NCBI GenBank assembly: GCA_963782185.1
Contig: CAWAJB010000029.1
Coordinates: forward strand, 62,001 to 126,000
DNA: 64,000 nt
Source: RYN-230 sp963782185
Lineage (GTDB): Bacteria > Actinomycetota > Actinomycetes > Streptosporangiales > Streptosporangiaceae
Direction: 5' to 3'
Shown one piece after another: positions 25,510-35,886 of this stretch (position 1 is the stretch's first letter; every line of letters starts with the position of its first letter). Position numbers and translations under genes: made by a program. The notes beneath the pieces were generated by a model. It ran no database searches. It was not told the origin of the DNA and saw nothing but the letters and a program-made list of their open reading frames with translations.

Positions 25510-25540
25510 GAGCGTTTGCTCATATTGTTAACATCTGCTC
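25510..25540. promoter_or_regulatory. SorC-type operator candidate upstream of the cyclase-SDR-aldolase operon
   Basis: GAGC-GTTT-GCTC, 15 bases containing GTTAACAT, then GCTC. The layout is the same as at 15115 and, on the opposite strand, 17081. It lies 90-120 bp before the cyclase start, in the 152-bp gap 25478-25629. Confidence 0.68.
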
Positions 25541-25629
25541 AACTCAGGGAAGGGCTGTGTCCCGCACCCGGCGGCGATGATCCAGGCGGTCCGCGCCCAT
25601 CCGGGCCAGGGCCAGCAGGAGGAGGACAG

Positions 25630-26601
25630 ATGAGCCGGGCCACGACGGAACTGACCCCGCCCGCGCCGGTCACGCTGGCGGAGTTCGACGAGATCTTCGA
25701 GGCGGTCAAGAACTGGGGCCGCTGGGGCGACGACGATGAGCTCGGCACGCTCAACTACGTCACTCCAGACACGGTCCGGGCCGCGGCGGCGCTGGTCCGG
25801 TCCGGCCGGCGGGCCACGATGTCGATCGCGATGAACACCGTGGCCGGCCCGGACAACCCGAGCCCGGTCACCCACCACGTGGTCCAGGGCCACGACATCG
25901 ACATCGGCTCCAGCGGGGTGACGTTCGCCACCGACTACGTGGGGCTGGCCTTCCACGGCGACTGCCACACCCACATGGACGCGCTGTGCCACATCGCCTA
26001 CCGGGGCCAGGTGTACAACGGGCGCCCGGCCCAGCAGGTGATGACCTCACGGGGCGCCACCGCCCTGGACGTGACCAGCTATCACGACGGCCTGGTCGGC
26101 CGGGGCGTGCTGCTGGACGTGCCCCGCTACCGGGGCGTGCCGTGGCTGGAGCCCGGTGAGGCGGTCACCCGGGCCGAGCTGGAGGCGGTCGAGGCGGCGC
26201 AGGGCGTCCGGCTCGGCGAGGGGGACATCCTGGTGCTGCGCACCGGGCACCACCGGCGCCGCCTGGAGCTGGGCGCGTGGAGCAACGACTACCCGCCCGC
26301 CGGTGCGGGCAAGGCCGGGCTGCACGTGGACACCATCGCCTGGATGCACGAGCGCCGGATCGCCGCGTTCCTGCCGGACGGCGATGGCGAGACGATCCCG
26401 AGCAACGTCGAGGGCGTGCTCTACCCGATCCACCCGCTGCAGGTCACCGCGATGGGCATGCTGGCCGCCGACAGCCTGCAGCTGGAGGACGTGGCCCGGG
26501 CCGCCGAGCAGGAGGGCCGGTTCGAGTTCATGGTCGTCGGCCTGCCGCTCCGGCTGCCCGGCGGCACCGGCTCCCCGTGGAACCCGATCGCGATCTTCTA
26601 A
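25630..26601 (+). CDS. Cyclase-family (kynurenine-formamidase-like) metal hydrolase, copy 2
   Basis: 323 residues, the same length as and very similar to the protein ending at 17286; both share VTLAEF(D/E)EIFEAVKNWGRWG and the metal motif HGDCHTHMDALCHI. ATG 25630 is preceded by AGGAGGAGG. Unlike copy 1, this copy sits in an operon with an SDR and a D-threonine-aldolase-like gene behind a SorC-type operator, so it is probably the pathway-linked copy. Likely reaction: hydrolytic opening of a lactone, lactam or formamide; the substrate is unknown. Confidence 0.87.
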   Translation: MSRATTELTPPAPVTLAEFDEIFEAVKNWGRWGDDDELGTLNYVTPDTVRAAAALVRSGRRATMSIAMNTVAGPDNPSPVTHHVVQGHDIDIGSSGVTFATDYVGLAFHGDCHTHMDALCHIAYRGQVYNGRPAQQVMTSRGATALDVTSYHDGLVGRGVLLDVPRYRGVPWLEPGEAVTRAELEAVEAAQGVRLGEGDILVLRTGHHRRRLELGAWSNDYPPAGAGKAGLHVDTIAWMHERRIAAFLPDGDGETIPSNVEGVLYPIHPLQVTAMGMLAADSLQLEDVARAAEQEGRFEFMVVGLPLRLPGGTGSPWNPIAIF

Positions 26602-26610
26602 GGGGCAGTG

Positions 26611-27378
26611 ATGGAACGACGCTTCGAGGGCAAGGTCGCGCTGGTCACCGGCGCGGCGACCGGGATCGGGCAGGCCGCCGCGGTGCGGCTGGCCGCGGAG
26701 GGTGCGGTCGTGGGGGTGAACCACCGGCCGGAGCAGGACCCGGCCGGGACGCTCGGGCAGATCGCGGAGGCCGGCGGCAAGGGCTTCGGCGTGGCCGCCG
26801 ACATGCGCGACCCGGCGCAGGTCACGGCCATGGTGGCCGAGGTGGCCAGCCGGGGCGGGCGGCTCGACTGCGTGGTGTCCAACGCGGCCGTCAACCCGTT
26901 CATGGCCTGGGACGAGACGAGCGTGGACGACTTCAACCTGCTGTTCGAGACCAACGTGCGGGGCACCTGGGTGGCCTGCACCGAGGGGGCCAGGCAGATG
27001 ATCCGGGAGGGGCACGGCGGGGCGATCTGCTGCGTCAGCTCGATCTCGGCCCATGTCGGCGCGCCCGGGCAGACCGCGTACTGCGGCACCAAGGGCGCCA
27101 TCAGCATGCTGGCCAAGGCCCTCGGCCGCGACCTGGGCGAGCATGGCATCCGGGTCAACGCGGTGGAGCCGGGCTGGGTCAAGACCGACATGAGCGCCCC
27201 GCTGACCGCCGACCCGGAGGCGCTGCGGTATTACACCGAACGGGTCGCGCTGCACCGTGGCGCGGAGCCCGCGGAACTGGCCGCCGCCATCGCCTGGCTG
27301 CTGTCGCCCGACGCCAGCTACGTCACCTCGGCCACGCTGCTGGTCAACGGGGGCTTCATCGTGAACGCCGAGCTGTGA
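26611..27378 (+). CDS. SDR-family NAD(P)-dependent oxidoreductase
   Basis: 255 residues of classical SDR: TGAATGIGQAAA near 12-23, the conserved SNAAVNPFMAW, Ser in CVSSISA, Tyr/Lys in AYCGTKGAISML, and a normal C-terminus (SATLLVNGGFIVNAEL). It begins 9 bp after the cyclase stop, behind AAGGGG; GTG 26608 directly before the ATG is an alternative start. It lies between the cyclase gene and the PLP aldolase-like gene, so it probably oxidises the hydroxy compound set free by the cyclase (inference). Confidence 0.87.
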   Translation: MERRFEGKVALVTGAATGIGQAAAVRLAAEGAVVGVNHRPEQDPAGTLGQIAEAGGKGFGVAADMRDPAQVTAMVAEVASRGGRLDCVVSNAAVNPFMAWDETSVDDFNLLFETNVRGTWVACTEGARQMIREGHGGAICCVSSISAHVGAPGQTAYCGTKGAISMLAKALGRDLGEHGIRVNAVEPGWVKTDMSAPLTADPEALRYYTERVALHRGAEPAELAAAIAWLLSPDASYVTSATLLVNGGFIVNAEL

Positions 27379-27389
27379 GGAGATCACCG

Positions 27390-28538
27390 GTGCCGGATCC
27401 AGCACAGTTCCTGCGGGACTCCTACGACCAGGTCAGGCGGGACTACGGCGGGGCCATCGGGCAGCGCCGGGAGGCGCTGGTCACGCCCGCCCTGGTCCTG
27501 GACATCGATGTGGCGCAGCGCAATATCGACCACATGGCCAGCGAGCTCAAGCAGATGGGCGCGGCCGTGATCCGCCCGCACTACAAGGCGCACAAGAACC
27601 CCGACATCGCCCGCCGCCAGGTGGCGGCCGGGGCGGCCGGGCTGTCCATGGCCACCGTGTGGGAGGCCGTGGTGCTCGCCGCGGCCGGCTTTGACGACCT
27701 CTTCGTGGTCAACACCGTGGGGCATCCGGGCAAGCTCCGGGTGCTGGCCGAACTGGCCCGCGATCACCGGATCCTCGTCGCGGTGGACGAGGCGGCCAAC
27801 GCCGAGGCCCTCTCGGCGGCGGCGGCCGCCGCCGGGTCCACGCTCGGCATCATGATCGAGGTGGATACCGGGATGGATCGCTGCGGGGTGGATTCCGCGG
27901 CGGACTGCCTGGCCCTGGCCCGGCAGGTGACCGGCCTGCCCGGGCTGCGCCTCGAGGGGATCACCGGCTACGAGGGGCACTGCTCACTGACCCGGGACAA
28001 CGACCTGCGGCACGAGCGGCAGCAGCTGGCGATGACCTTCTTCACCGGCGTGGCGGCGCTGCTGGAAGCAGACGGGATCGGCTGCCCGATCCGGTCGGCG
28101 GGCGGGATCGCGACCTGGAACTGGACCGCGGCCTTCCCCGGCATCACCGAGATCCAGGCCGGGACGTACGTGGTGATGGACAACTTCCACGGCGTGATGG
28201 TGCCGGACTTCGAGCACTCGCTCACCGTCCAGGCCACCGTGATCAGCCGGCAGAGCGGCAAGGTCATCGTGGACGCGGGCAACAAGTCGGTCGCCGACCC
28301 GGCCGACGTGACGATCACCGGCCACGACCTCACCGTGTTCCGGTTCGACGAGGAGCACGGCCTTTTCGACGCGGCCGGCGGCTCCCCCCTGCGGGTCGGC
28401 GACCCGGTGGCGATGGTGCCGGGGTACTCGCCGAGCACCGTCAACTGGTACGACGCCTACCACGTGGTCTCCGGCGGCGTTGTCGTGGACATCTGGCCGG
28501 TCATCCCGCGTGGTCCCGGACATCACGGCCTGGCCTGA
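27390..28538 (+). CDS. D-threonine aldolase-like fold-III PLP enzyme
   Basis: 382 residues with an alanine-racemase-type N-terminal barrel and a D-serine-dehydratase-like C-terminal domain. TPALVLDIDVAQRNIDHMA contains the family entry motif, and the PLP lysine is in RPHYKAHKNPDIARRQ near residue 57. EVDTGMDRCGV, EGITGYEGHC and EIQAGTYVVMDN are typical. The C-terminal His/Asp metal site of D-threonine aldolase and D-serine dehydratase is less clear here. Members split or dehydrate beta-hydroxy-D-amino acids. Start GTG 27390 follows GAGGAG. It suggests that the island's substrate carries an amino group. Confidence 0.85.
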   Translation: MPDPAQFLRDSYDQVRRDYGGAIGQRREALVTPALVLDIDVAQRNIDHMASELKQMGAAVIRPHYKAHKNPDIARRQVAAGAAGLSMATVWEAVVLAAAGFDDLFVVNTVGHPGKLRVLAELARDHRILVAVDEAANAEALSAAAAAAGSTLGIMIEVDTGMDRCGVDSAADCLALARQVTGLPGLRLEGITGYEGHCSLTRDNDLRHERQQLAMTFFTGVAALLEADGIGCPIRSAGGIATWNWTAAFPGITEIQAGTYVVMDNFHGVMVPDFEHSLTVQATVISRQSGKVIVDAGNKSVADPADVTITGHDLTVFRFDEEHGLFDAAGGSPLRVGDPVAMVPGYSPSTVNWYDAYHVVSGGVVVDIWPVIPRGPGHHGLA

Positions 28539-28590
28539 CCGGGACGTTCAAGCCCTTGCCAAGATCCAGTGGGCGGGTCGATACTCCTGT

Positions 28591-28621
28591 GAACGGATGA
28601 CCATTCTGTGAGCGAATGCTC
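28591..28621. promoter_or_regulatory. SorC-type operator candidate upstream of the permease-kinase operon
   Basis: GAAC, 15 bases, then GAGC-GAAT-GCTC. The core and spacings equal those of the 17081 site; the distal half-site is GAAC instead of GAGC. It lies 50-80 bp before the permease start. Confidence 0.6.
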
Positions 28622-28670
28622 TGTGCTCAAGTGACCCTGCTCTGGGTGGGTGGCAGGAAGGAGTCTCACG

Positions 28671-30125
28671 GTGGCAGTCGAGGCTGGTCGGTCAGAGTCA
28701 GGTAAGGGCACCGTCGCGTCCGAACTGCGGGAGAACGCCGTCGGCCTCCCCGGCATGCTGATGCAGGGCATCGCCACCATCGGCCCGTCGTTCGCGATCC
28801 TCGCGTCGTTCGTGTTCATCGTGGGCTTCGCGGGGATCGTGACGCCCTGGGCGTTCCTGTTCGGCGGCATCCTGCTGGGGCTGCAGGCCCTGTCGGCGGC
28901 TCAGCTGGCCAAGGTGTTCCCGTCTGCGGGCGGCTGGTACACCTGGATCGCCCGGACCTTCCATCCGCGCGCCGGGTTCTTCGCCGGGGTGCTGTTCTCC
29001 ATCTGGCTGCCGCCGGTGGCCACGCTCACCATGTCGTTCCTGGCCAAGACGGTGCTGGAGCCGTCGATCAAGGCCGAATGGGGAGTGGACATCCCGTGGT
29101 GGATCTGGGTGATCGCCGGCGTGGCCCTGGTCATCTTCTTCGCCTACCAGGGGATCTCGATCTCGGAGAAGGCACTGCTCGTCACCGGCTGCATCGAGAT
29201 CGTGATCATGGTGGCGCTGGCCTTCACCGGCCTCGCCTCCCCCGGTCCGGGCGGGTTCAGCTGGGCGCCGCTCAACCCCGGTAACTTCGGCCTGGCGGGC
29301 AACCTGTTCCTGGGCGTGGTGTTCTCGATCTTCGCGTTCAGCGGGTGGGAATCCACCGGGCCGCTGGCCGAGGAGAGCAAGAACCCCAAGCGCAACGTGC
29401 CGATCGGGCTGGTCGGCTCGGTCGCCATCCTGACGGTCTACTTCGTGTTCGTGACCTGGGGCTACCTGAACGGCATCGGCGTGGCCAAGGTCGGCGGCAT
29501 CGCCACCGCGTCCGCCTTCCCGGTCGCCACGATGGCCCAGCGGGTGTGGGGCGGGGCCTGGGTGCTGCTGCTGTTCGCGCTGCTGAACTCGGCTATCGCG
29601 CTGTCCATCGCGTGCTTCAACGGCGGGACCCGGACCTGGTACGCGATGGGCCGCTCCGGCGTGCTGCCCAAGATGGTCGGCAAGGTCAACCCGGCCCGCA
29701 AGACACCGGTGAACGCGATCTCCCTCCAGGTGGGCGTGCAGGTCATTGCCTTCGCGTGCGTGCTGATCTGGGGCGCCGAGAACGTGTTCTTCTCCTGGGC
29801 CAACGCGATCACCATCGGCCTGGTGCTGATGTACCTGCTGTGCAACATCGGGGTGATCAAGTACTACCTCACCGAGGGCCGCCCCCAGTTCAACCTGCTG
29901 CTGCACCTGGTCGTCCCGGTGCTCGCCTCGGCGGCCGGCATCCTGGTCGTCTGGAAGTCCTACTTCTCCCCCTTCACCAGCACCGGGCCGGTGTTCTGGG
30001 GCCTGATGACCTTCATCGTCGTCCTCGCGCTCACCGTGGTCATCCTGATCTACCTCAAGGTCGCCGGCAAAGAGGACTGGATGCGCCGGGCGCAGCTGGT
30101 GTTCGAGCAGACCGGCGGCCACTAG
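28671..30125 (+). CDS. APC-family amino acid/amine permease
   Basis: 484 residues and about 12 membrane helices. The N-terminal GLPGMLMQGIATIGPSFAIL corresponds to the unwound substrate-binding helix 1 of APC transporters. FAFSGWESTGPLAEESKNPK is the conserved loop after helix 6, and AMGRSGVLPK follows helix 8. GTG 28671 is preceded by AAGGAG and by the SorC-type site. It heads a tightly packed operon (SDR, MBL hydrolase, aminotransferase, PdxA-like, FGGY kinase) and is probably the importer of the island's amino-bearing substrate. The gene at 9154 is a trimmed relative. Confidence 0.88.
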   Translation: MAVEAGRSESGKGTVASELRENAVGLPGMLMQGIATIGPSFAILASFVFIVGFAGIVTPWAFLFGGILLGLQALSAAQLAKVFPSAGGWYTWIARTFHPRAGFFAGVLFSIWLPPVATLTMSFLAKTVLEPSIKAEWGVDIPWWIWVIAGVALVIFFAYQGISISEKALLVTGCIEIVIMVALAFTGLASPGPGGFSWAPLNPGNFGLAGNLFLGVVFSIFAFSGWESTGPLAEESKNPKRNVPIGLVGSVAILTVYFVFVTWGYLNGIGVAKVGGIATASAFPVATMAQRVWGGAWVLLLFALLNSAIALSIACFNGGTRTWYAMGRSGVLPKMVGKVNPARKTPVNAISLQVGVQVIAFACVLIWGAENVFFSWANAITIGLVLMYLLCNIGVIKYYLTEGRPQFNLLLHLVVPVLASAAGILVVWKSYFSPFTSTGPVFWGLMTFIVVLALTVVILIYLKVAGKEDWMRRAQLVFEQTGGH

Positions 30126-30146
30126 GGCAGGCCGGCGGGTGGGCTC

Positions 30147-30953
30147 GTGACCCAGGCGCCCGCGGTGCCGCCCGTGCACCCGCCCGGGCGGCTGCACGGG
30201 CGGGTGGGGCTGATCACCGGCGCGGCCAGCGGCATCGGCGCGGCGGGCGCGGAACTCTTCGCCGCGCAGGGGGCGGCCCTGGTCCTGGTCAACGTGGACG
30301 CCGCCCAGGGGAACCGGGTCGCCGAGACGATCAACGCCCGGGGCGGCCGGGCCGAGTTCGTGGCGGGCGACGCGGCGAGCGCGGATGACGTGGCCGGCGC
30401 AGTCCGCCTCGCGGTGACCACGTTCGGCCGGCTCGACCTGCTCTGGGCCAACGCCGGGACCGGCGTGGCCAAGACGGTGCCCGAGACCACGCTGGCGGAA
30501 TGGGAGCGGGTGCTGGCCGTCAACCTGACCGGCGCCTTCCTGCTGGCGAAGTTCGGGATCCCGGAACTGGCCGCGGCCGGCGGCGGCACCATGGTCATCA
30601 CCGGCTCGGCGAACTCGTTCGCGGCCGACCGCAACTGGGCGGCCTACTGCGCCAGCAAGGGCGGCCTGCTGATGCTCTGCCGGGCGCTGGCCCTGGACCA
30701 CGCAGGCGACGGCATCCGGGTGAACATCGTCTGCCCGGGGTCGGTCCGCACGCCACTGCACGAGGCGTGGCTGCGCGGGCGGCCCGGCGGCCAGCCGCTC
30801 GACGAGGTCCGTGCGGCGGACAGGGACGCGCATCCGCTGCACCGGTTCGCCGACCCGGCGGAAGTCGCCCAGGCCGCCCTGTTCCTGTCCTGCGCCGAGT
30901 CGAGCTTCACCACCGGATCGCCGCTGCTGGTGGACGGGGGCGTGACGGCATGA
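30147..30953 (+). CDS. SDR-family NAD(P)-dependent oxidoreductase
   Basis: 268 residues. ITGAASGIGAAGAELFAAQG carries the cofactor motif, WANAGTG the structural Asn, TGSANSF the catalytic Ser region and AAYCASKGGLLML the Tyr/Lys pair; the end is GSPLLVDGGVTA. An acidic residue after strand 2 (LVNVDAAQ) suggests NAD preference. It starts 21 bp after the permease gene and is followed 9 bp later by the MBL hydrolase gene. It is likely a dehydrogenase in the same catabolic route. Confidence 0.86.
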   Translation: MTQAPAVPPVHPPGRLHGRVGLITGAASGIGAAGAELFAAQGAALVLVNVDAAQGNRVAETINARGGRAEFVAGDAASADDVAGAVRLAVTTFGRLDLLWANAGTGVAKTVPETTLAEWERVLAVNLTGAFLLAKFGIPELAAAGGGTMVITGSANSFAADRNWAAYCASKGGLLMLCRALALDHAGDGIRVNIVCPGSVRTPLHEAWLRGRPGGQPLDEVRAADRDAHPLHRFADPAEVAQAALFLSCAESSFTTGSPLLVDGGVTA

Positions 30954-30962
30954 GGGGACGCC

Positions 30963-31865
30963 GTGGCCGATTACTCCATCTGGGTGATCGAGTTCGCCCG
31001 GGCCAGTTCCCCGCTCGGGCTGCTGCTGCACGGCCAGGCCGGTGACCGGGAGATCCCGTACTGCGTCACCGTGCTGCGCAGCGCCGAGCACACGATCCTG
31101 GTCAACGCCGGGTACCAGCATGCCGGGCGCGGCCGGGAACTGGCCGACGAGGACGGCATCAGCATCTGGCGCGACCCGGCCGGGCTGCTCGCCCGGGTCG
31201 GCGCCCGCCCGGAGGATGTGGACGCGGTGCTGGTCACACACGCCCACTTCGACCATCTCGGGAACGTCGCGGCCTTCCCCAACGCCACCGTCTATATCCA
31301 GCGGCGCGAGGTGGAGAAGTGGGGCTGGGCGGTCAGCCTGCCCCCGGCCATGGACTGGCTGAAGCAGGGGGTCAGCATCGAGGACCTGACCGGGCTGCTC
31401 CGGCTGGCCGGGCAGGGCCGGCTCCGGCTGGTCAACGGCGCCTGCGACGACGTGTTCCCGGGCATCAGCCTGGTCCCCGATTTCGACACCCACACCTACG
31501 GCCACCAGCACGTGGTGATCCGCAACGAGTCATCCGGCGTCTGGGTGGTGCCCGGCGACGTCATGTACCTGTACGCGAACATCGAGGGGATCAACGGCGA
31601 CGGCCGGTACGTGCCGATCGGCCTGGCCATGGGCAGCCAGGAGAACTGCCTGCTGGCGCTCGATGAGCTGATGCGGGTGACCGGTGGCGAGACCAGCCGT
31701 ATCCTGCCCGGCCACGAGCGGCTGCTGTGGCAGCGGCACCCGTCGGCCCAGTTCGATGACGGGCTGCACGTGGCCGAAATCTGCCTGGGTCCCGGTGAGC
31801 CGGGGCGGCTTCCGGGCGCCGGTGACCGGCGCGGCGACGTCCGGCATCACGGCGGTGCGCGGTGA
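30963..31865 (+). CDS. MBL-fold hydrolase, lactonase-like
   Basis: 300 residues of metallo-beta-lactamase fold. The dinuclear zinc motif THAHFDHLGN lies near 92-101, later ligands are in FDTHTYGHQH, the Asp in VVPGDVMY and the His in LPGHERL. The arrangement resembles acyl-homoserine-lactone lactonases of the AttM/AiiA type, which also open gamma-butyrolactones. The C-terminal 25 residues are basic and poorly conserved-looking, where the frame overlaps the aminotransferase start (GTGA). In this operon it probably hydrolyses a sugar-acid lactone; quorum-quenching is a less likely alternative. Confidence 0.84.
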   Translation: MADYSIWVIEFARASSPLGLLLHGQAGDREIPYCVTVLRSAEHTILVNAGYQHAGRGRELADEDGISIWRDPAGLLARVGARPEDVDAVLVTHAHFDHLGNVAAFPNATVYIQRREVEKWGWAVSLPPAMDWLKQGVSIEDLTGLLRLAGQGRLRLVNGACDDVFPGISLVPDFDTHTYGHQHVVIRNESSGVWVVPGDVMYLYANIEGINGDGRYVPIGLAMGSQENCLLALDELMRVTGGETSRILPGHERLLWQRHPSAQFDDGLHVAEICLGPGEPGRLPGAGDRRGDVRHHGGAR

Positions 31866-33192
31866 GCTCGGCGGTGTTCTACCGTGACCTGCGCATGGCC
31901 TACCGGTCGGTGGTCAGCGCGGACGGGATGTACCTGCGGACCGAGGACGGCCAGCGCATCCTGGACGCGGTCGGCGGTGCGGGGACCGTGGTGATCGGGC
32001 ACGGCGTGCGCGAGATCACCGACGCGGTCGCCCGGCACGGCAGCGAGCTCAGCTTCAGCTACGGGGCGACGTTCACCAACCCGTGGCAGGAGCGGCTGGC
32101 CGAGGCGCTGGTGGCGATGAACCCGGAGATCGCCGCCCGGGTGTACTTCGTCTCCGGCGGCTCGGAGGGTGTCGAGACCGCGGTGAAGATGGCCCGCCAG
32201 TACCACCTGCAGTGCGGCCGCCCGGGCCGGCACAAGGTCATCGCCCGCTGGCAGAGCTTTCATGGCAGCACGCTCGCCGCGCTGTCGCTGTCCGGCCGCC
32301 CGGCCTGGAGGGAGCCGTTCCTGCCGCTGCTCACCCCGGTCCCGCACATCGTGCCGCCGTACTGCTACCGCTGCCCGCTCGGGCAGGCGTACCCGGGCTG
32401 CGGCGTGGCCTGTGCCGATGACCTGGAGCGGGCCATCCTCATGGAGGGACCGGACAGCATCGCCGCGTTCATCGCCGAGCCGGTCATCGGCTCGACCGTC
32501 ACCGCCGTGGTCCCCGTCCCGGAGTACTACCGGCGGATCCGCGAGATCTGCGACCGCTACGACGTGCTGTTCATCGCCGACGAGGTGCTGACCGGTTACG
32601 GCCGCACCGGCCGCTGGCTGGCCACCGAGCACTGGGGCGTCGCCCCAGACATCGTGGTCATGGGCAAGGGCATCAGCAGCGGCTATGTCCCGCTCGGGGC
32701 GGTGCTGGCCTCCCGGCGGGTGGTCGAGGCGTTCACCGCGGGCTCGGGCACGTTCAGCCACGGCTTCACCTACAGCGGCAACCCGTTCTGCACGTTCGTC
32801 GGCCTGCAGGTGCTGCAGTACGCGCTCGCCCACCAGCTGCTGGAGGGGGTGGCCGCGAAGGGCCGGCACCTGCGCACGGCGCTCGAGCAGCTCGCCGCGC
32901 GGCATCAGATCATCGGCGACGTGCGCGGGCTCGGCCTGTTCGCGGGCCTGGAGATCGTGGCCGACCGGGGCAGCCGGGAGCCGTTCCCGGAGCAGGCCGG
33001 CCTCACCCGCGCGATCGTGCGGGGAGCGCAGGAACGGGGCGTCCTCATCCTGCCGGGGGTGGCGGGCGCCAACTACGGCCGGGGCGGTGACCACATCCAC
33101 CTGAGCCCGCCCTACATCATCACGCCAGCCGAGATCGACCTGGTCGCCGCGGTCCTGGACGAGACGCTGACCGAGATCGAGGCGTCGCTGTA

Positions 33193-33193
<1 letters not shown>
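31862..33193 (+). CDS. Class III PLP-dependent aminotransferase
   Basis: 443 residues. Substrate and PLP-binding segments VSGGSEGVETAVKMAR, WQSFHGSTLAALSLSG and VLFIADEVLTGYGRTGRW are clear, and the Schiff-base lysine is in VMGKGISSGYVPLGAV near residue 272. A cysteine-containing insertion (CYRCPLGQAYPGCGVAC near 162-178) occurs in several omega-aminotransferases of unknown specificity. Fold type I enzymes of this class move amino groups from terminal amines or beta/omega-amino acids to 2-oxo acids. It overlaps the genes on both sides by 4 bp and 1 bp, so its production is coupled to the lactonase-like and PdxA-like proteins. Confidence 0.88.
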
Positions 33194-34175
<982 letters not shown>

Positions 34176-34179
<4 letters not shown>

Positions 34180-35729
34180 CCGCCCGCCGGGCCGAGGCGG
34201 CAGCCGGTTCATCCCGGGCGGCACGCGACGGCTACCTCCTGGCCCTGGACGCCGGCACCGGCAGCTGCCGGGCGGCCCTGTTCACCCTGGACGGGCGGCC
34301 GGCCGCCTTGTCCCAGCGCGAGTGGTCGCACCCGGCCGCCAGCGGCATCCCCGGCTCACAGTCCTTCGATCTGCCCGCTAACTGGGCGCTGATCTGCGCC
34401 TGCATCCGCGAGGTGCTCGGCGCCGCGCCCAGCCCCGCGGCGGTGCGGGCCGTCGGGTGCTCCAGCATGGGCGGAGGGCTGGTGCTCTACGGGCGCGGCG
34501 GGCAGGAGCTGTGGGCCTGCGCCAACGGCGACACCCGCGCCGAGCGTGAGGCGGCTGTCATGCTGGCCGGCGGGACCGCGGCCGAGCTCTACCGGCGGGG
34601 TGGCGGCTGGCTCTCGCTCAGCGCCGCACCCCGGCTGGCCTGGGTGCGCCGCCACGAGCCCGGGGTGTGGGTGGCCGCCGCCCGGCTCAGCATGATCGCC
34701 GACTGGATCGTGTTCCGGCTCACCGGGACGCTGGCCACCGAGGCGTCGATCGGCTCCACCTCGGGTCTGTTCGATCTCGGCCGCCGGGCCTGGGCCCCGG
34801 AGCTGCTGGCCCTGTGCGGCCTGGAGGCCGTCGTGTTCCCCGAGGTGGTCGAGGCCGGGACAGTGGTGGGCCAGGTGTCCGCGGAGGCGTCCAGCCAGAC
34901 GGGCCTCGCCCCCGGCACGCCGGTCGTGGCGGGCGGCCTCGACACCGCCCTCGGCCTGGCCGGCCCGCGGCCAGCGGGATCCGGCCGGCTCACGGTCACC
35001 GGCGGGAGCTTCTGGAAGCAGACCGTGGTGGCGTCCGCGCCCGCCGTGGAGCCGGCGGGCCGCCTGCGCACGATCTGCCATATCCGGCCGGGCCAGTGGC
35101 TGGTGGAGGGGATCGGCTTCTACGCCGGCTTCGCGCTCCGCTGGCTGCGGGACCGCGCCGCCGCGGGCGGGCCAGCGGGCCGCGCGCCGCGTTACCGGGC
35201 GCTGGAGGAACTGGCCGCGGCGGTACCGCCGGGGGCTGGCGGGCTGACCGCCCGGCAGGTCCCGGCCGACGCCTGGACCTGGGCGCGCTGGCAGCCGCCC
35301 TTCCCGCCAGGCCCGGAAGGGCGGGGCGCCTCGCTGGCCCGGCTGGGCGAGCAGGCGCGGGCCATCCACGAGGCCGCCGCCTACTCCACCCGCCGGGCCG
35401 CCGGGCTGGTCAGCGACCTGCTCGGTCCCGGCGCATGGCAGGAGGTCATCCTGACCGGCGGGGCAGCCCGCAGCAGGCTGTGGCCGCAGATCCTCGCCGA
35501 CGTGCTCGGATGTGAGGTCGGCGTGCCAGAGCACACCGAATCTGCGGCCCGCGGTGCGGCGATCCTCGCGGGCCGGGCGGCCGGGGTGCTGCCGGAAGAT
35601 CCACCGCCAGGCCGGCCGCCGGATGACGAAGGTCAGGCCGTCCCGGACCTGGAACGGGTTGTCCGTCCCAGCCTGGCCAGGCACCGGGTCTACGACCAGC
35701 TCTACGCGCGGTGGCTTCGCGGGGCCTGA
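34176..35729 (+). CDS. FGGY carbohydrate kinase, second LsrK-like copy
   Basis: 517 residues, related along its whole length to the kinase at 11195 (LALDAGTGSCRAALFTLDGR, VVAGGLDTALGLAG, MSNL-equivalent region, ILTGGAARSRLWPQILADVLG, HTESAARGAAILAG). It has both ASKHA lobes and the conserved Asp in GGLDTA, so it should phosphorylate a polyol, ketose or sugar acid using ATP. It is the last gene of the permease operon, followed by two hairpins. Its overlap with the PdxA-like gene suggests that it supplies the 4-phosphorylated substrate of that dehydrogenase (inference). Confidence 0.86.
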
Positions 35730-35768
35730 TCACCCACGGCGGGTGATGCCCGCCTGCCGCTGGCGGGC
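35729..35768 (+). terminator. Two consecutive hairpins after the permease-kinase operon
   Basis: ATCACCC/GGGTGAT (7 bp, 5-base loop) is followed immediately by GCCCGCC/GGCGGGC (7 bp, 7-base loop). There is no U-run, as is usual in high-GC actinobacteria. Position right at the kinase stop supports termination. Confidence 0.55.
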
Positions 35769-35886
35769 TGAGGGTGAGACTCCGAGCGGCAGGCCAATCC
35801 CACGGTGACGAGCGGCATGGACATGGCGGACAGACCCGGACCGGGACGCGTGCTTCCCGTTACGGAGGGGTGCCCGGGGACGCGGC

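Noticed and set aside
28698..31511. Very long open frame on the minus strand across the permease operon
   Set aside because: It is antisense to several well-supported genes and its His/Gly/Asp-rich translation is typical of a GC-rich shadow frame.
30963..31865. Quorum-quenching AHL lactonase
   Set aside because: The zinc motif fits, but the tight coupling to sugar-acid type genes makes a catabolic lactonase more likely and no AHL genes are nearby.
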